Source: Hydnum rufescens UP504 (Eukaryota; Basidiomycota; Agaricomycetes; Cantharellales; Hydnaceae). Taken from it: DNA of 64,000 nucleotides. The notes below the pieces were generated by a model, which searched no databases, had not been told where the DNA came from, and worked only from the letters and a program-made list of their open reading frames with translations. Positions 1 through 10,250 of the stretch are shown here, in pieces. The stretch spans positions 1-64,000 of the forward strand of contig MU128937.1 in NCBI GenBank assembly GCA_014904985.1, in the 5' to 3' direction. The position numbers and the translations under genes were made by a program. Within the stretch, counting starts at the first letter, position 1, and each line of letters starts with the position of its first letter.

Positions 1-355
1 TACCACTCCCATGTTTATTGCAGGTCATATAAGCATACAGCGCAATAGAGCGCAGGTCTCTCTCCAGCCATATCTCATCAACCAAGCCACTCACAGACAT
101 CATAGTGGGCTTAAAATCACCCCACAGATCACAGCTACAATTTAATACCATTCCCATCCCTGACGCGGCTCTTAATGACCTAGAGCGCAACAGAGCGCAG
201 GTCTTGCAAGCCCTCCAGGGCCTCAACCAAGACACCTAGAGCTTAGTGAGTACCACCATTAGAAAGGGTCAGATGTAGGCTACCCAGACACGATTGAAAA
301 ACCCTAGAGCGCATAAGATAACAGTGTTATCTTTGCCCCATAAGAGATTGAACCA
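1..355. repeat. Array end block, copy 1 (left edge of window)
   Basis: This is the first of three diverged copies of a ~335-bp block; the others are at 2341-2679 and 5691-6024. All three share, in order, a 'gcaggtctct..ccagccatatct' segment, a 'taccaccattagaaag' segment and a terminal palindrome followed by 'gccccataagaga'. Here the palindrome reads AGATAACA-G-TGTTATCT. In the other copies it is AAATAACA-G-TGTTATTT, so both arms changed together. The 145-bp satellite that precedes the other copies is cut off by the window edge, although the first ~60 bases resemble the end of a monomer. No coding potential was seen. It is probably the terminus of a non-autonomous mobile element or satellite unit. 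Confidence 0.7.
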
Positions 356-1261
356 TCTCCACCAGTCTATCCTACTCCCTTGTCCTGAACACCATTCCAA
401 CACAGAACACAGTCTACAGTATCACCTAAATCACCCCACTACATCTTGAACACTTCCCATATCTCTCAAACCCTACACACAGTCTTCCCCTCATAGTCAC
501 TACACACTTCAACATCCACATCATTCCATCCTTTAGTATTCCATACCAATTCATTCACTAAAACATAACAGTCACAACTCTATTCTTTAATCAATCACCA
601 CCCTCCACAGTCCATTCAATTCTGAACATACATTCTAGTAGTCTCTGCATCATTCCTAGACAGTACCCTCAAAACAATCACAACAAACTTCATTGCTTTC
701 ACATCCTAATCAGTGTACTTGCTGTCCCATCCCAGTCCTCATTCACAACCCTCAATTCTGTGTGTATCCAACTGTAGGGCCAATGTCTCACATCCCATCC
801 AAAGCCAAACCAAATTCCACTTGAAGAATCAATCTCAAGCTCATGTCCATCCATTAATAGCACTATTCTATTAGTTCCTCACATCTCAAAAATATTCATG
901 GTTGCTTTGTATTGGTTCCCAAGAGATTCATGTGCGTATCCACCTGTCAAATGGTGTCAGATTGTGGCATTCATATGGCATTTAATCTCCTGAGGGCCCC
1001 AAGGGTTATATAAGGAGGCACTTTTCAGCCATCACCCCCCACTTGAAGACCTGCTCAACATCAACTGCTTCTCTGCTATCACAGGTATCATGGACCTCAT
1101 AGCTGGTCAGTGGTTTAGCACAACTCTCCAGTAGTCCCAGGTTGTGCACTTGACACATTCACTTTATTCTCTTCACTAGGTCCCCATAATACATTTTCAG
1201 GTCGTCTCCTAGCTCACACCCTCAACCTTCACACAGTCATCATAACCCTAGCATCCAGCAG
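356..1261. other. Spacer with element-internal homology, no gene
   Basis: This stretch is A/C/T-rich, poor in G on the plus strand, and has no supported ORF. Positions ~845-1000 are a diverged copy of ~4610-4740: both contain 'aagagattcatg' and 'tatccacctgtca.atggtgtca', and both lie upstream of a satellite array. That suggests they are an internal part of the same repeating element. A TATA-like 'ttatataagg' lies near 1008-1017, but no transcript or ORF can be tied to it. Confidence 0.5.
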
Positions 1262-2340
1262 GGCATAGGTCCTATACCCCACCCACAGGCATGTCAGTGG
1301 TACCAAATCATTCTACAGATGTCCTCTCCAATATAATTTTACTCCCACATCTATTTCAGGTCATATAGCCTAGGGCACACGTCCTATATCTCACCAACCA
1401 GGCACCCATGAACATGTCAGTGGTATCACAATTATCCTACAGATATCCTCTCCAATATATTTCCACTCCCAGCTTCATTGCAGGTCATATAACCCTAGGG
1501 CGCAGGTCTCTGCCTAGGGTGCAGGTCCTATATCTCACCAACCAGGGCACCCATGCACATGTCAGTGGTATCAAAATCATCCTACAGATGTCCTCTCCAA
1601 TATATTTCCACTCCCAGCTTCATTCCACATCATATAACCCTAGGGCACAGGTCTCTCACTAGGGCGCAGGTCCTATATCTCATCAACCAGGGCACCCATG
1701 CACATGTCAGTGGCATCAAAATTATCCTACAGATCTCCTCTCCAATATATTTCCACTCCCAGCTTCATTGCAGGTCATATAACCCTAGGGCGCAGGTCTC
1801 TGCCTAGGGCGCAGGTCCTATATCTTAGCAACCAGGGCACCCATAGACATGTCAGTGGTATCAAAATTATCCTACAGATCTCCTCTCCAATATAATTCCA
1901 CTCCCAGCTTCATTCCAGATCATATAACCCTAGGGCGCAGGTCTCTCACTAGGGCGCAGGTCCTATATCTTAGCAACCAGGGCACCCATAGACATCCAAG
2001 TGGTATCAAAATTATCCTACAGATCTCCTCTCCAATATAATTCCACTCCCAGCTTTATTGCACATCATATAACCCTAGGGCACAGGTCTCTCACTAGGGC
2101 GCAGGTCCTATATCTCACCAACCAGGGCACCCATGCACATGTCAGTGGGATTGAAATTATCCTACAGATCTCCTCTCAATATAATTCCACTCCCAGCTTC
2201 ATTGCACATCATATAACCCTAGGGCGCAGGTCTCTCACTAGGGCGCAGGTCTTATATCTCATCAACCAGGGCACCCATAGACATCCAAGTGGTATCAAAA
2301 TTATCCTACAGATCTCCTCTCCAATATAATTCCACTCCCA
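1262..2340. repeat. 145-bp satellite array 1 (about 7-8 monomers)
   Basis: The anchor 'accagggcac' recurs at 1541, 1686, 1831, 1976, 2121 and 2265 (spacing 145, 145, 145, 145, 144), with more diverged copies before it. Each monomer carries 'ctccaatata', 'cactcccagctt', 'ggtcatataaccctaggg' and a doubled 'agggcgcaggtc' core. The period is 3n+1, so the same peptide appears successively in every frame and ends at stops. The short ORFs here are therefore a by-product of the repeat, not genes. Differences between monomers are mostly transitions, especially at the CpG of the 'gggcgcagg' core. Confidence 0.9.
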
Positions 2341-2679
2341 TCTTCATTCCAGCTCACATCACTATAACAACCACAGGGTGCAGGTCTCTTTCCACCCATA
2401 TCTCCTCAACCAAGCTACTCCCACACTTCTTTTTGGGCTCAAAATGACCACCCAGATCATACCTACAATTTGGTACCATTTATGTCCCTGTTGCAGCTCT
2501 TAAAGACCTAGGGCGCAACAGGGCGCAGGTCTTGTGACCCCTGCAGGGCCTCAACCAGGGCAGCTAGAGCTTAGTGAGTACCACCATTAGAAAGGCTCAG
2601 ATGTAGGCTACCCAGACACAGGTCAAAGTCCCTAGGGCGCAGTAAATAACAGTGTTATTTATGCCCCATAAGAGATTGT
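2341..2679. repeat. Array end block, copy 2
   Basis: This block directly follows satellite array 1 and is highly similar to 5691-6024. It contains 'gggctcaaaatga', 'acctacaatttggtacc', 'gcaggtcttgtgacccctgc' and the terminal palindrome AAATAACA-G-TGTTATTT (about 2646-2662), then 'atgccccataagaga'. The base following 'agaga' is T in all three copies. No coding potential was seen. Confidence 0.8.
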
Positions 2680-2687
2680 ACATCACG

Positions 2688-2757
2688 TCGCATCTTCTAC
2701 ATCACGTCGCATCTTCTACATCACGTCGCATCTTCTACGTCACGTCACGTCTTCTAC
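2688..2757. repeat. 19-bp minisatellite, about 4 copies
   Basis: The unit 'tacatcacgtcgcatcttc' is repeated three times almost perfectly, followed by a fourth diverged copy with 'cgtcacgtcacgtcttc'. It starts immediately after the end block at 2341-2679. Confidence 0.9.
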
Positions 2758-3894
2758 AAACTAAAAACTTCATTTTATTCATTTATATCTATTCAGTTAC
2801 TCCTAGTTAGTTCACATTCATCTCATTTAGCTTATCTTCATTTATATCTCTTCTATTCTCTATTCAGTTGCTCCTGCTTCATTTTTATTCCTTTTATTTT
2901 AACTTCATTTATATCCCTCCCATTCTCTATTCAGTTACTCCTACTTCATTTTTATTTCTTTCACTTTATTCTATTCTTCTTCTTTCTTACTTTCCCGGGT
3001 TGCCGGGTTGTACCCCTTCCATTGACTCCATTTTCTTTCCTTTTAGTTTATTCCATTCTTCCCCTTTCTCACATTCCCAGGTTGTACCCCTAATCTCATA
3101 TCTCATTCATTCTATTTCCATTCTTTTATTCATTCCATTCTTCCCCTTTCTTATCTCCCAGCGTTGTACCCCTTAATCTCATCATTCTATTTATTCTTTC
3201 TATTATTCTTCCCCTTTCTCACATTCCCAGGTTGAACCCCCCCTATCTCTTTCATTTTATTCACTCTTCTTCTTTCTCATGTTCCAGGTTCCACCCCCTA
3301 TCTCACTCATTCTATTCTTTCTTCTTTCTCACCTTCCCAGGTTCTACCCCTTAATCTCATTTATTCTCTTTCATTCATTCCATTCTTCCCCTTTTTCATG
3401 TTGCCAGGTTCCCCCCATCTCACTCCATCTTCATCTCCTCAGCTTTATTCCATTCTAAACTTCACACATTCCACACTATCTCCATTCAGTCACTCTCACT
3501 TCACTTCCATCTATTTACACTATTCCACTCCTCAATTCATCATCACACTCATACCATATTTCTACCCTTCCATTATCTCATTTCATTACATATTTAGGTC
3601 CATGTCATCTTGTTGTATGTCCCTTCATTATGTCTCCAGTGTGCAATCATGGCAACCTCAGTAGTCTCTTCATGTCCATACTGCACTTTTGTCATCAACA
3701 CCATCTCACAGTGGCCACAGCTAATCACTCATTTTTCACTCCAGACAATCTTAAATCATCCAATATCATATTGGAAGTCACCCTTACTTGCACATCTTTC
3801 ACTATTCTATGGTTCAGTCCAAGTTGAAGACTTGTTCAGGAAGAAGCATCTTGTTGTAAGAAGCATCTTGTGGTAAGGAGTAAATCCATACATT
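2758..3894. repeat. Pyrimidine-rich spacer with degenerate repeats
   Basis: The plus strand is strongly C/T-rich. Between ~2770 and 2960 a unit with 'cttcatttatatc' and 'attcagttactcct' occurs three times. Between ~2990 and 3420 the motif 'ttcccaggttgtacccc' recurs about seven times in degenerate form, separated by 'ctcattctattctt'-like runs. From ~3420 to 3894 no clear period is visible. ORFs here have biased composition, no family resemblance and no splice logic, so no gene is called. Confidence 0.7.
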
Positions 3895-4609
3895 GGTCCA
3901 TTAAAGGCTTACCTCATCTCATAATCATGTTACATAAGTCAAACAGAATTCTCTCTTTGACTTATCTAATTCATCTCATAATCTGCTTACATAAGTCAAA
4001 TGCAATTCTCTTTCACTTATCTAATTCCTTTTAGCATTCATACGCTTTGACTTTCATCGCTGGTCCGCTACAAAAGACAACAGCACTCAGAACTAATCAA
4101 TCAAAACTCTCCAGTGTCTATCAAACACTCTGGTGGCATCTGAAGACCTGTAGAGAGGTGCAGTATGTAATGAGTCACATCTATCAAATCCAATTCCATT
4201 TGATCACATCATCAAACCCAATTCCATTTGATCACATCATCAAAGCAATTCCACTTGATCACATCCATACTAACTTATCTAAATTCAATTTTCTATAAAT
4301 TCCCATGTATTTCCTCATTTATCCTCATTCTTCCTACCACAAGAATCAGCTAACCAGAGCCTCCTCACCTCATTATTCATCAGTGCATAAGTCACAATTC
4401 TTTCACCAACACACTCACTAGTGGGACCATCATCTCACTTGATTACATTCCATGTCATGAACATCCAATTGCAATCTGTGCTCTAGTCCACAACTGTAGT
4501 CGACCTCTATGAGAGCACTGCCCACAGTCAAAAGCATCAGCCTGTCTGTGAATCATTGCAATCCCAGCCCTTGTACAGTCTTCATGCATGATGCTCTGGT
4601 TGTTCAATA
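3895..4609. repeat. Spacer with local duplications, no gene
   Basis: A ~60-bp unit ('catctcataatc..ttacataagtcaaa..gacttatctaattc') is duplicated at ~3916-4027. A ~28-bp unit built on 'aattccatttgatcacatc' is present three times at ~4188-4265. The rest has no recognisable gene or RNA. A tandem 'agaagcatcttgt' pair lies just upstream at ~3842-3870. Confidence 0.7.
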
Positions 4610-4740
4610 ACACTATTGTATTGGTTCCTGAGCTGTGAAAAAGATTGATGATCGGTTTGTATTAGTTGCCAAGAGATTCATGATGGCTATCCACCTGTCA
4701 GATGGTGTCATATGGTGGGATTGAAATAGAATTTAATGTG
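4610..4740. repeat. Element-internal segment homologous to ~845-1000
   Basis: It shares 'aata.cactatt.tatt.gttcct.a', 'ccaagagattcatg', 'ctatccacctgtca.atggtgtca' and 'atttaat' with 845-1000. As there, it precedes a satellite array, and here it joins the first monomer directly at 4741. This supports a composite element consisting of internal segment, satellite array and end block. Confidence 0.6.
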
Positions 4741-5690
4741 CAACCAGGGCACCCATAGATATGTGAGTGCTATCAAAATTATCCTACAGATTTCCTCTCC
4801 AATATAATTCCACTCCCAGCTTTATTGCAGGTCATATAACCCTAGGGCGCAGGTCTCTCACTAGGGCGCAGGTCCTATATCTCATCAACCAGTGCACCCA
4901 TGCACATGTCAGTGGCATCAAAATTATCCTACAGATGTCCTCTCCAATATATTTCCACTCCCAGCTTTATTGCAGGTCATATAACCCTAGGGCGCAGGTC
5001 TCTCACTAGGGCACAGGTCCTATATCTCATCAACCAGTGCACCCATGCACATGTCAGTGGCATCAAAATTATCCTACAGATGTCCTCTCCAATATATTTC
5101 CACTCCCAGCTTCATTGCAGGTCATATAACCCTAGGTGCAGGTCTCTGCCTAGGGCGCAGGTCCTATATCTTAGCAACTAGGGCACCCATAGACATCCAA
5201 GTGGTATCAAAATTATCTTACAGATGTCCTCTCCAATATAATTCCACTCCCAGCTTTATTGCAGGTCATATAACTCTAGGGCGCAGGTCTCTCACTAGGG
5301 TGCAGGTCCTATATCTTAGCAACCAGGGCACCCATAGACATCCAAGTGGTATCAAAATTATCCTACAGATCTCCTCTCCAATATAATTCCACTCCCAGCT
5401 TTATTGCAGATCATATAACCCTAGGGCGCAGGTCTCTCACTAGGGCACAGGTCTTATATCTCACCAACCAGGGCACCTATAGACATGTCAGTGGTATCAA
5501 AATTATCCTACAGATGTCCTCTCCAATATAATTCCACTCCCAGCTTCATTGCAGGTCATATAACTCTAGGGCACAGGTCTCTCACTAGGGTGCAGGTCTT
5601 ATATCTCACCAACCAGGGCACCCATGGACATGTGAGTGCTATCAAAATCTTCCCACAGATCTCCTCTCTAATATCATTCCACTCCCATCT
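4741..5690. repeat. 145-bp satellite array 2 (about 7 monomers)
   Basis: This is the same monomer as array 1. The anchor 'acc(a)gggcacc' falls at 4743, 4888, 5033, 5177, 5322, 5467 and 5612 (spacing 144-145). CpG-site variants of the core ('gggtgcagg', 'gggcacagg') are frequent here. The last monomer runs into the end block at 5691. Confidence 0.9.
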
Positions 5691-6024
5691 TCATTCCAGC
5701 TCACATCACTATAACAACCACAGGGCGCAGGTCTCTTTCCAGCCATATCTCCTCAACCAAGCTACTCCCACACTTCATTTTGGGCTCAAAATCACCACAC
5801 AGATCATACCTACAATTTGGTACCATTTATGTCCCTCTTGCGGCTCTTAAAGACCTAGGGTGCAACAGGGCGCGGGTCTTGTGACCCCTGCAGGGCCTCA
5901 ACCAGGGCAGCTAGAGCTTAGTGAGTACCACCATTAGAAAGGCTCAGATGTAGGCTACCCAGAAACAGGTCAAAGTCCCTAGGGTGCAGTAAATAACAGT
6001 GTTATTTATGCCCCATAAGAGATA
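5691..6024. repeat. Array end block, copy 3
   Basis: Nearly identical in order and length to 2341-2679. It ends in the palindrome AAATAACA-G-TGTTATTT and 'atgccccataagaga'. It is followed by 't' and then an AT-rich (taa)n run at ~6025-6042. Differences from copy 2 include cg to tg changes ('cctagggtgcaac', 'ccctagggtgcag'). Confidence 0.8.
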
Positions 6025-6045
6025 TAATAATAATAATAAAAAAGA

Positions 6046-7344
6046 GAGGAGAGGGGGGAATGGGTAAGGGGAGATGGTAGTAGCTGGCCAAAGGGCTCAG
6101 CTGCTATCTATGGGGGAAAGGGTAGTTAGCAGGTACACTAGAGGAGTGTACTTACCTAACTGAGTCACACTCATACACAACTCCCTTTATCCATCTCTGC
6201 CCCATGCTCTATGGCAATGGATCACGGGTCTTGATGCAGTTGATTTGTTACACAACTTGGTTGCATAGTTGCTGTGTGGCTACATTGATTTCATGGTTCG
6301 AGTGGGAGCTACAAGGTCTGGGCAAAAGAGTGCTTTGATTCCGGCATTGCTGGGACTTAGAATCCTCATGGCCATGCTATTATGTAAGGTACAAACGGGA
6401 TGCAACAAGTATATACTTAAAGAATGGGGGCTCTATATTACACTCAGACTACTTCAGCAAACAGGGTCACCACAAGACCCAACCTGCTCCCTAAGATGTA
6501 GCAGCATAAGGTAGGTAGAATACCATGAACCAGAATGTTAAAGGAAGACTCAAAAGGATGAGACCACTCAAGGTGTTTGATAGGAGTACCCATATCTGAA
6601 TGACCCAGGAACTCCAGGGAAGATCCAAGGCAGATAATATGAATGAAGACAGCCCAATACCCCATGAGACAACAGCCCAGTTAGGCAGGTGGTTAACCCT
6701 GGCTAGGCCTGAGTAGATGGCATGATTTGTAATCAAATAAATTTTGGCTTTTGAAATTTTAATGTTGATCTTCTATTGGCATCCTAACTAGTGAAGCCTA
6801 GCCAATGATACACCCTTGACTGGAAAGGAGGGCTGTGACAAGGACTAGAGAGTCACTGGTCAGGAATTCCCAGGGATTCTCAGAAATGCTAGCTGCTGTA
6901 ATACCATGAAACATGGCTTTCAGCTCAACAACCAGTGATGAAAGAAGAGCATGGTGATTACATAAAATATTATGTAATGTGTGGTCAATGACCAGACATA
7001 TTTTCAATACAGTATGGTCATGCAAAGCACAACCATGTAATATTTCTATTGGGTGATTGCGTAATGTGTGGTCGTGCTTTGCATGACCACCCTATGCAAA
7101 GGGGCCTTTACAAAAGACCCCACACAAAGACCAAGTCCACCTTCAAACTCTGCAGTAACTCTCATTAGTTCAATTCACGTTCCCACACCTGCAGCAAGGC
7201 GTTGCCGACTGTACAAGCGTTGTCCGTAAAAAGGGAAGCCAAATGGCCCAGGGCGGGACGCATATCACACGAAATTTTCATTGTTAAACAGAAAGCAGCG
7301 GGTAAAGTGGGGAACTACGAGCTTAAGGTACCAATATCTTGATA
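6046..7344. other. Intergenic region, no supported gene
   Basis: There is an A/G-rich opening (~6040-6120), then short ORFs in several frames without splice continuity or family resemblance. A minus-strand hydrophobic ORF (6491-6736) has no recognisable relative and is not called. The region ends at the HRD1 stop codon at 7345. The only clear structure is the inverted repeat at 7015-7089, listed separately. Confidence 0.6.
7015..7089. repeat. Inverted repeat with 21-bp arms
   Basis: Arms 7015-7035 and 7069-7089 are complementary with one mismatch; the outer 16 bp are perfect ('ggtcatgcaaagcac' against 'gtgctttgcatgacc'). The spacer is 33 bp. The word 'gtaatgtgtggtc' occurs inside the right arm's start and again at ~6974. 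The structure could be a small MITE-like element or a transcribed hairpin. No target-site duplication was established. Confidence 0.7.
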
Positions 7345-10250
7345 TTACGGTTGCAACACATCATCCATTGCAGAATCCAATACAAACAGAGTTTCGCCAG
7401 ATGGGGGAGGGTTGGTCTCGTCGAACTCCACAGTCCTTGGTGTAGGTGGCGGAGGTGGGGTGACACCTTCCACGGCTCGTGCCTTGCCCTTACCCTTGGT
7501 ATCAGATGTCCCACGCGGTGGTATCTCCATTGATGCCCCATCGTCAGTGCTCACAGATGTCGAAGGCACAGGCGAAGAGTGTAACGCACTCCGCACCCTT
7601 TGGAGATCCTCAGCCGCTCTCCACAACGACTGTTGTACACCCTCAAGAACACGCAGACGCTCATCGATAGCCTCTCGCGTCCACGAATCTAGTCGCCGCA
7701 ACTGTGCCTCGTCAGTCAAGGCACTAGGCGTAGGAAGTGTAGGTGGTGCGAGTGCCTCTGCTGCCGCCGATGTGGCCTGAGTAGACTCCTTCATCGCTGC
7801 AGAAAACATAGCGGATAGATTAAGGCTGGACTGAACACGCGAAGGGGCTAGAGAAGGCGACATTGCAGGCGTCCATACTGGAGTGCGTGCGGGTGTACCA
7901 TTCATAGAGTAGCCCCCAGAAGAGAAGAACGGGAACGAAGAGGGACCCGCGCCATTCATGGTCGCTGGGGTTTGTAAGCCTATTCCAGATGGATACATGT
8001 TTTGTGGTGTCAGCAGCGGGGTATGTACGGCAGATGGACGCTCGGCGAAAGTAGTTAGTCCGTTAAGATTGATGAAAGGTCGGTGTGCAACGGAAGTTGG
8101 ATCAAATAGAGGTATAAGAGTTGGTATTGCAACTTTTCTGGTGGGCAGGGGCGTTGGTGTGATAGACGAGGAAGACCCAGGTAATAAAGTTGTGGATGAT
8201 AAAGGCGAGGAAATGGAGGTCGAAGGTGTCGGGGCTTCAGTAACAGATGCAGAAGGCGCACTTTGGGATGAACTATTCGCCATGGGGGGCTGAATGAGTG
8301 TGGGGGCGGAGACAGAACTCGGGGTAGGACTGGAAGTCTTTGAATCCCCGCCAAGACGTCGCAAGGCTGCCACCGCAGCTGCTTCGCGGGGAGATAACGG
8401 TTCCGATGCGATGGAAGGCCCAGGGCTAGCACCTGAAGAGACATTCTCCTCGGTCGTCAGGGTGGGGGTGAGAGTTCCTGTTGATGATCCTCCAGGAGAG
8501 CTTGGCGCTTCGGGAATGTCATTGGCGCGTAATGCTTCCAATGACGGTCGGCCTGCAGGAGTTGGGGCCTCGTTTGCTGTTAGGGCGGGTCCATCCCAGG
8601 GGTGCCACACACCCTGGACGCTGAATCCTTGAAATGCCCGAGGAATGGCTTGCGCAAGACGAGGACGGACGGCTGGCGGAGGATTGGGTGCGCCCCCTAC
8701 CCCGAAGGCCAAGTTCATCAAACCTGCTGCAAATTGTTGGCGCTGATTTGGAGCATTCGCAGCGGGAGCAACCGGTCCATTGGGATTCTGCAAGTTAGCC
8801 CCATGGTCTTGCGCAGGATTTCCACCTTGACCACCCCCTCGTCGCCGAGCAGCTTCAGCATCATTTGCAGAAGGAGTATCATTGCCTTCGAGAACGGATC
8901 GTCGACAAGTTGGACAGCTTTGCTGCCTTTCGAGCCAGGAACGAAGACATTGGAAATGGAAAACATGTCCACAGTGTAATTTCTTCGGAGGGTCGTTCAA
9001 TCCGAGAGTTTGACCTGGCTGGGGAAGACCGTTTGGACCCAGTGCCACCTCAAGGGGCTGAGCGTGGATGCGAGACAAAACTACCATTTCCTCTCGGCAA
9101 ATGATACATGTGCGGTCCGACATGGCCTCCAGCTCTGCCGGGGAGGCGTCGGGATATTTGGTCTCCATATCTTTGGTAGCGGCGCGGTACCGGAGAAGAT
9201 CGCGAAAGCGTGTGTAAAATGAGACACCAGTCATATACACGTCGCGGATTATGTTGAGAGGAAGACCGAAGAACATCATGACGATGGTGAAGAAAGTAAG
9301 ATACGTGGTCAATTTGAGGAAATCTAGTTTGGAACGATTGGATAGTGTGCGCGACTATACGAAAAGACCACGGCCTACCAGTGACAAGCTCCACATAGAA
9401 CATGTACATGCTCTTATTTTCCCATACCGGAGCATCCTCTCCCCCACGACCACGAGCACGACGGAGATCATATACCATGATCACATACTTCATCATCGAA
9501 TTGAAGCATGTGGCCAGAAGGATCGCGTACTCGCTTCCGAAGAGAACGATGCCACCCACGCCATGAGCAAGCACGCTCTCAATAGCGAAGTCGAGCATGA
9601 GGATATCAATTGTCCACAATATGAAGAACATGACATTTGTGCGTATGTGGAAGAGCCAACTTGGCCCAGGATAGGGTTGCTGGTCCATCTAGAAAAATAG
9701 ATCAATGGCGAGCGAAAGCCGAGGAATTAAAGCACGGCGGACCCAATCGATACGATCGGCAATAAGCCAATGGAAACACTTGAGGAAGAGGAGCACTCCA
9801 AACATGATGACGAACGGGGCATCGAACTCGTCCCGAAAGATTGTGAATGCCAACAATGACTCGGTCAAGAAGTACCAGGTGCGATCATAGAGTCGCTATA
9901 AACAAGTGATAGATTAGACCTCAATTCAGCCAGCTCATTGCAACACATACTTCAACTTCTTGATTCGTCAGAGGGCCAAAGAAGATCCGCTGGACAAGCC
10001 TGCCGAACAGCAACGTGAGGAGGACGCCATAATTGGCGAGGACCTGTTCACAAAACAAATGAGCCCATAGGTGAAGATCTAGAAAGTCGTACACTCGCAC
10101 CATGACACTGGCATTGCTCCGGGAGAGAAAGACAGTTGCACTGTAAAAATTACTATGCTTGTGAAAGGCAGAGGCGATTACAGCAGAGACCAGGACCGTA
10201 GAGAGTGCCGAGTACGACAGAAATCTATAACCCGAGAGAGACGGCGGCAT
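7345..10250 (-). CDS. HRD1: HRD1/synoviolin-type ER-membrane E3 ubiquitin ligase
   Basis: E3 ligase of ER-associated degradation: a multi-spanning ER membrane domain presents a cytosolic RING that ubiquitinates retrotranslocated misfolded proteins. Five exons are supported (10250-10101, 10043-9951, 9895-9743, 9688-9379, 9323-7345), giving an 894-residue frame with introns of 54-57 bp. The N-terminal ~290 residues align with human synoviolin, for example 'FFGPLTNQEVE', 'LLFLKCFHWLIADRID' and 'GSEYAILLATCF'. The RING-H2 begins with 'CIICREEM', continues with 'LHCGHVFHFQCLRSWL' and closes with 'CPTC', so all eight metal ligands are present. A Ser/Pro/Thr-rich disordered tail of ~450 residues follows. 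The start 'MPPSLSGYRF' puts the first membrane segment at the expected place. The first base of one intron is an unusual GTCCGC donor. Confidence 0.93.

Noticed and set aside
1008..1100. TATA box plus short leader as a gene or LTR start
   Set aside because: No ORF, primer-binding site or matching second LTR was seen.
1408..2329. Series of 63-109-codon plus-strand ORFs in satellite array 1 with repeated peptide motifs
   Set aside because: The period is 3n+1, so each monomer repeats the same peptide in a shifted frame. The ORFs end at monomer-borne stops, and divergence shows no codon bias. They are by-products of the repeat.
4767..5850. Same type of ORFs in satellite array 2
   Set aside because: Same reasoning as array 1; no splice sites or domain resemblance.
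1..6024. CRISPR-like regular repeats
   Set aside because: Monomers are contiguous 145-bp units without short identical repeats and unique spacers, and the surrounding genes are eukaryotic.
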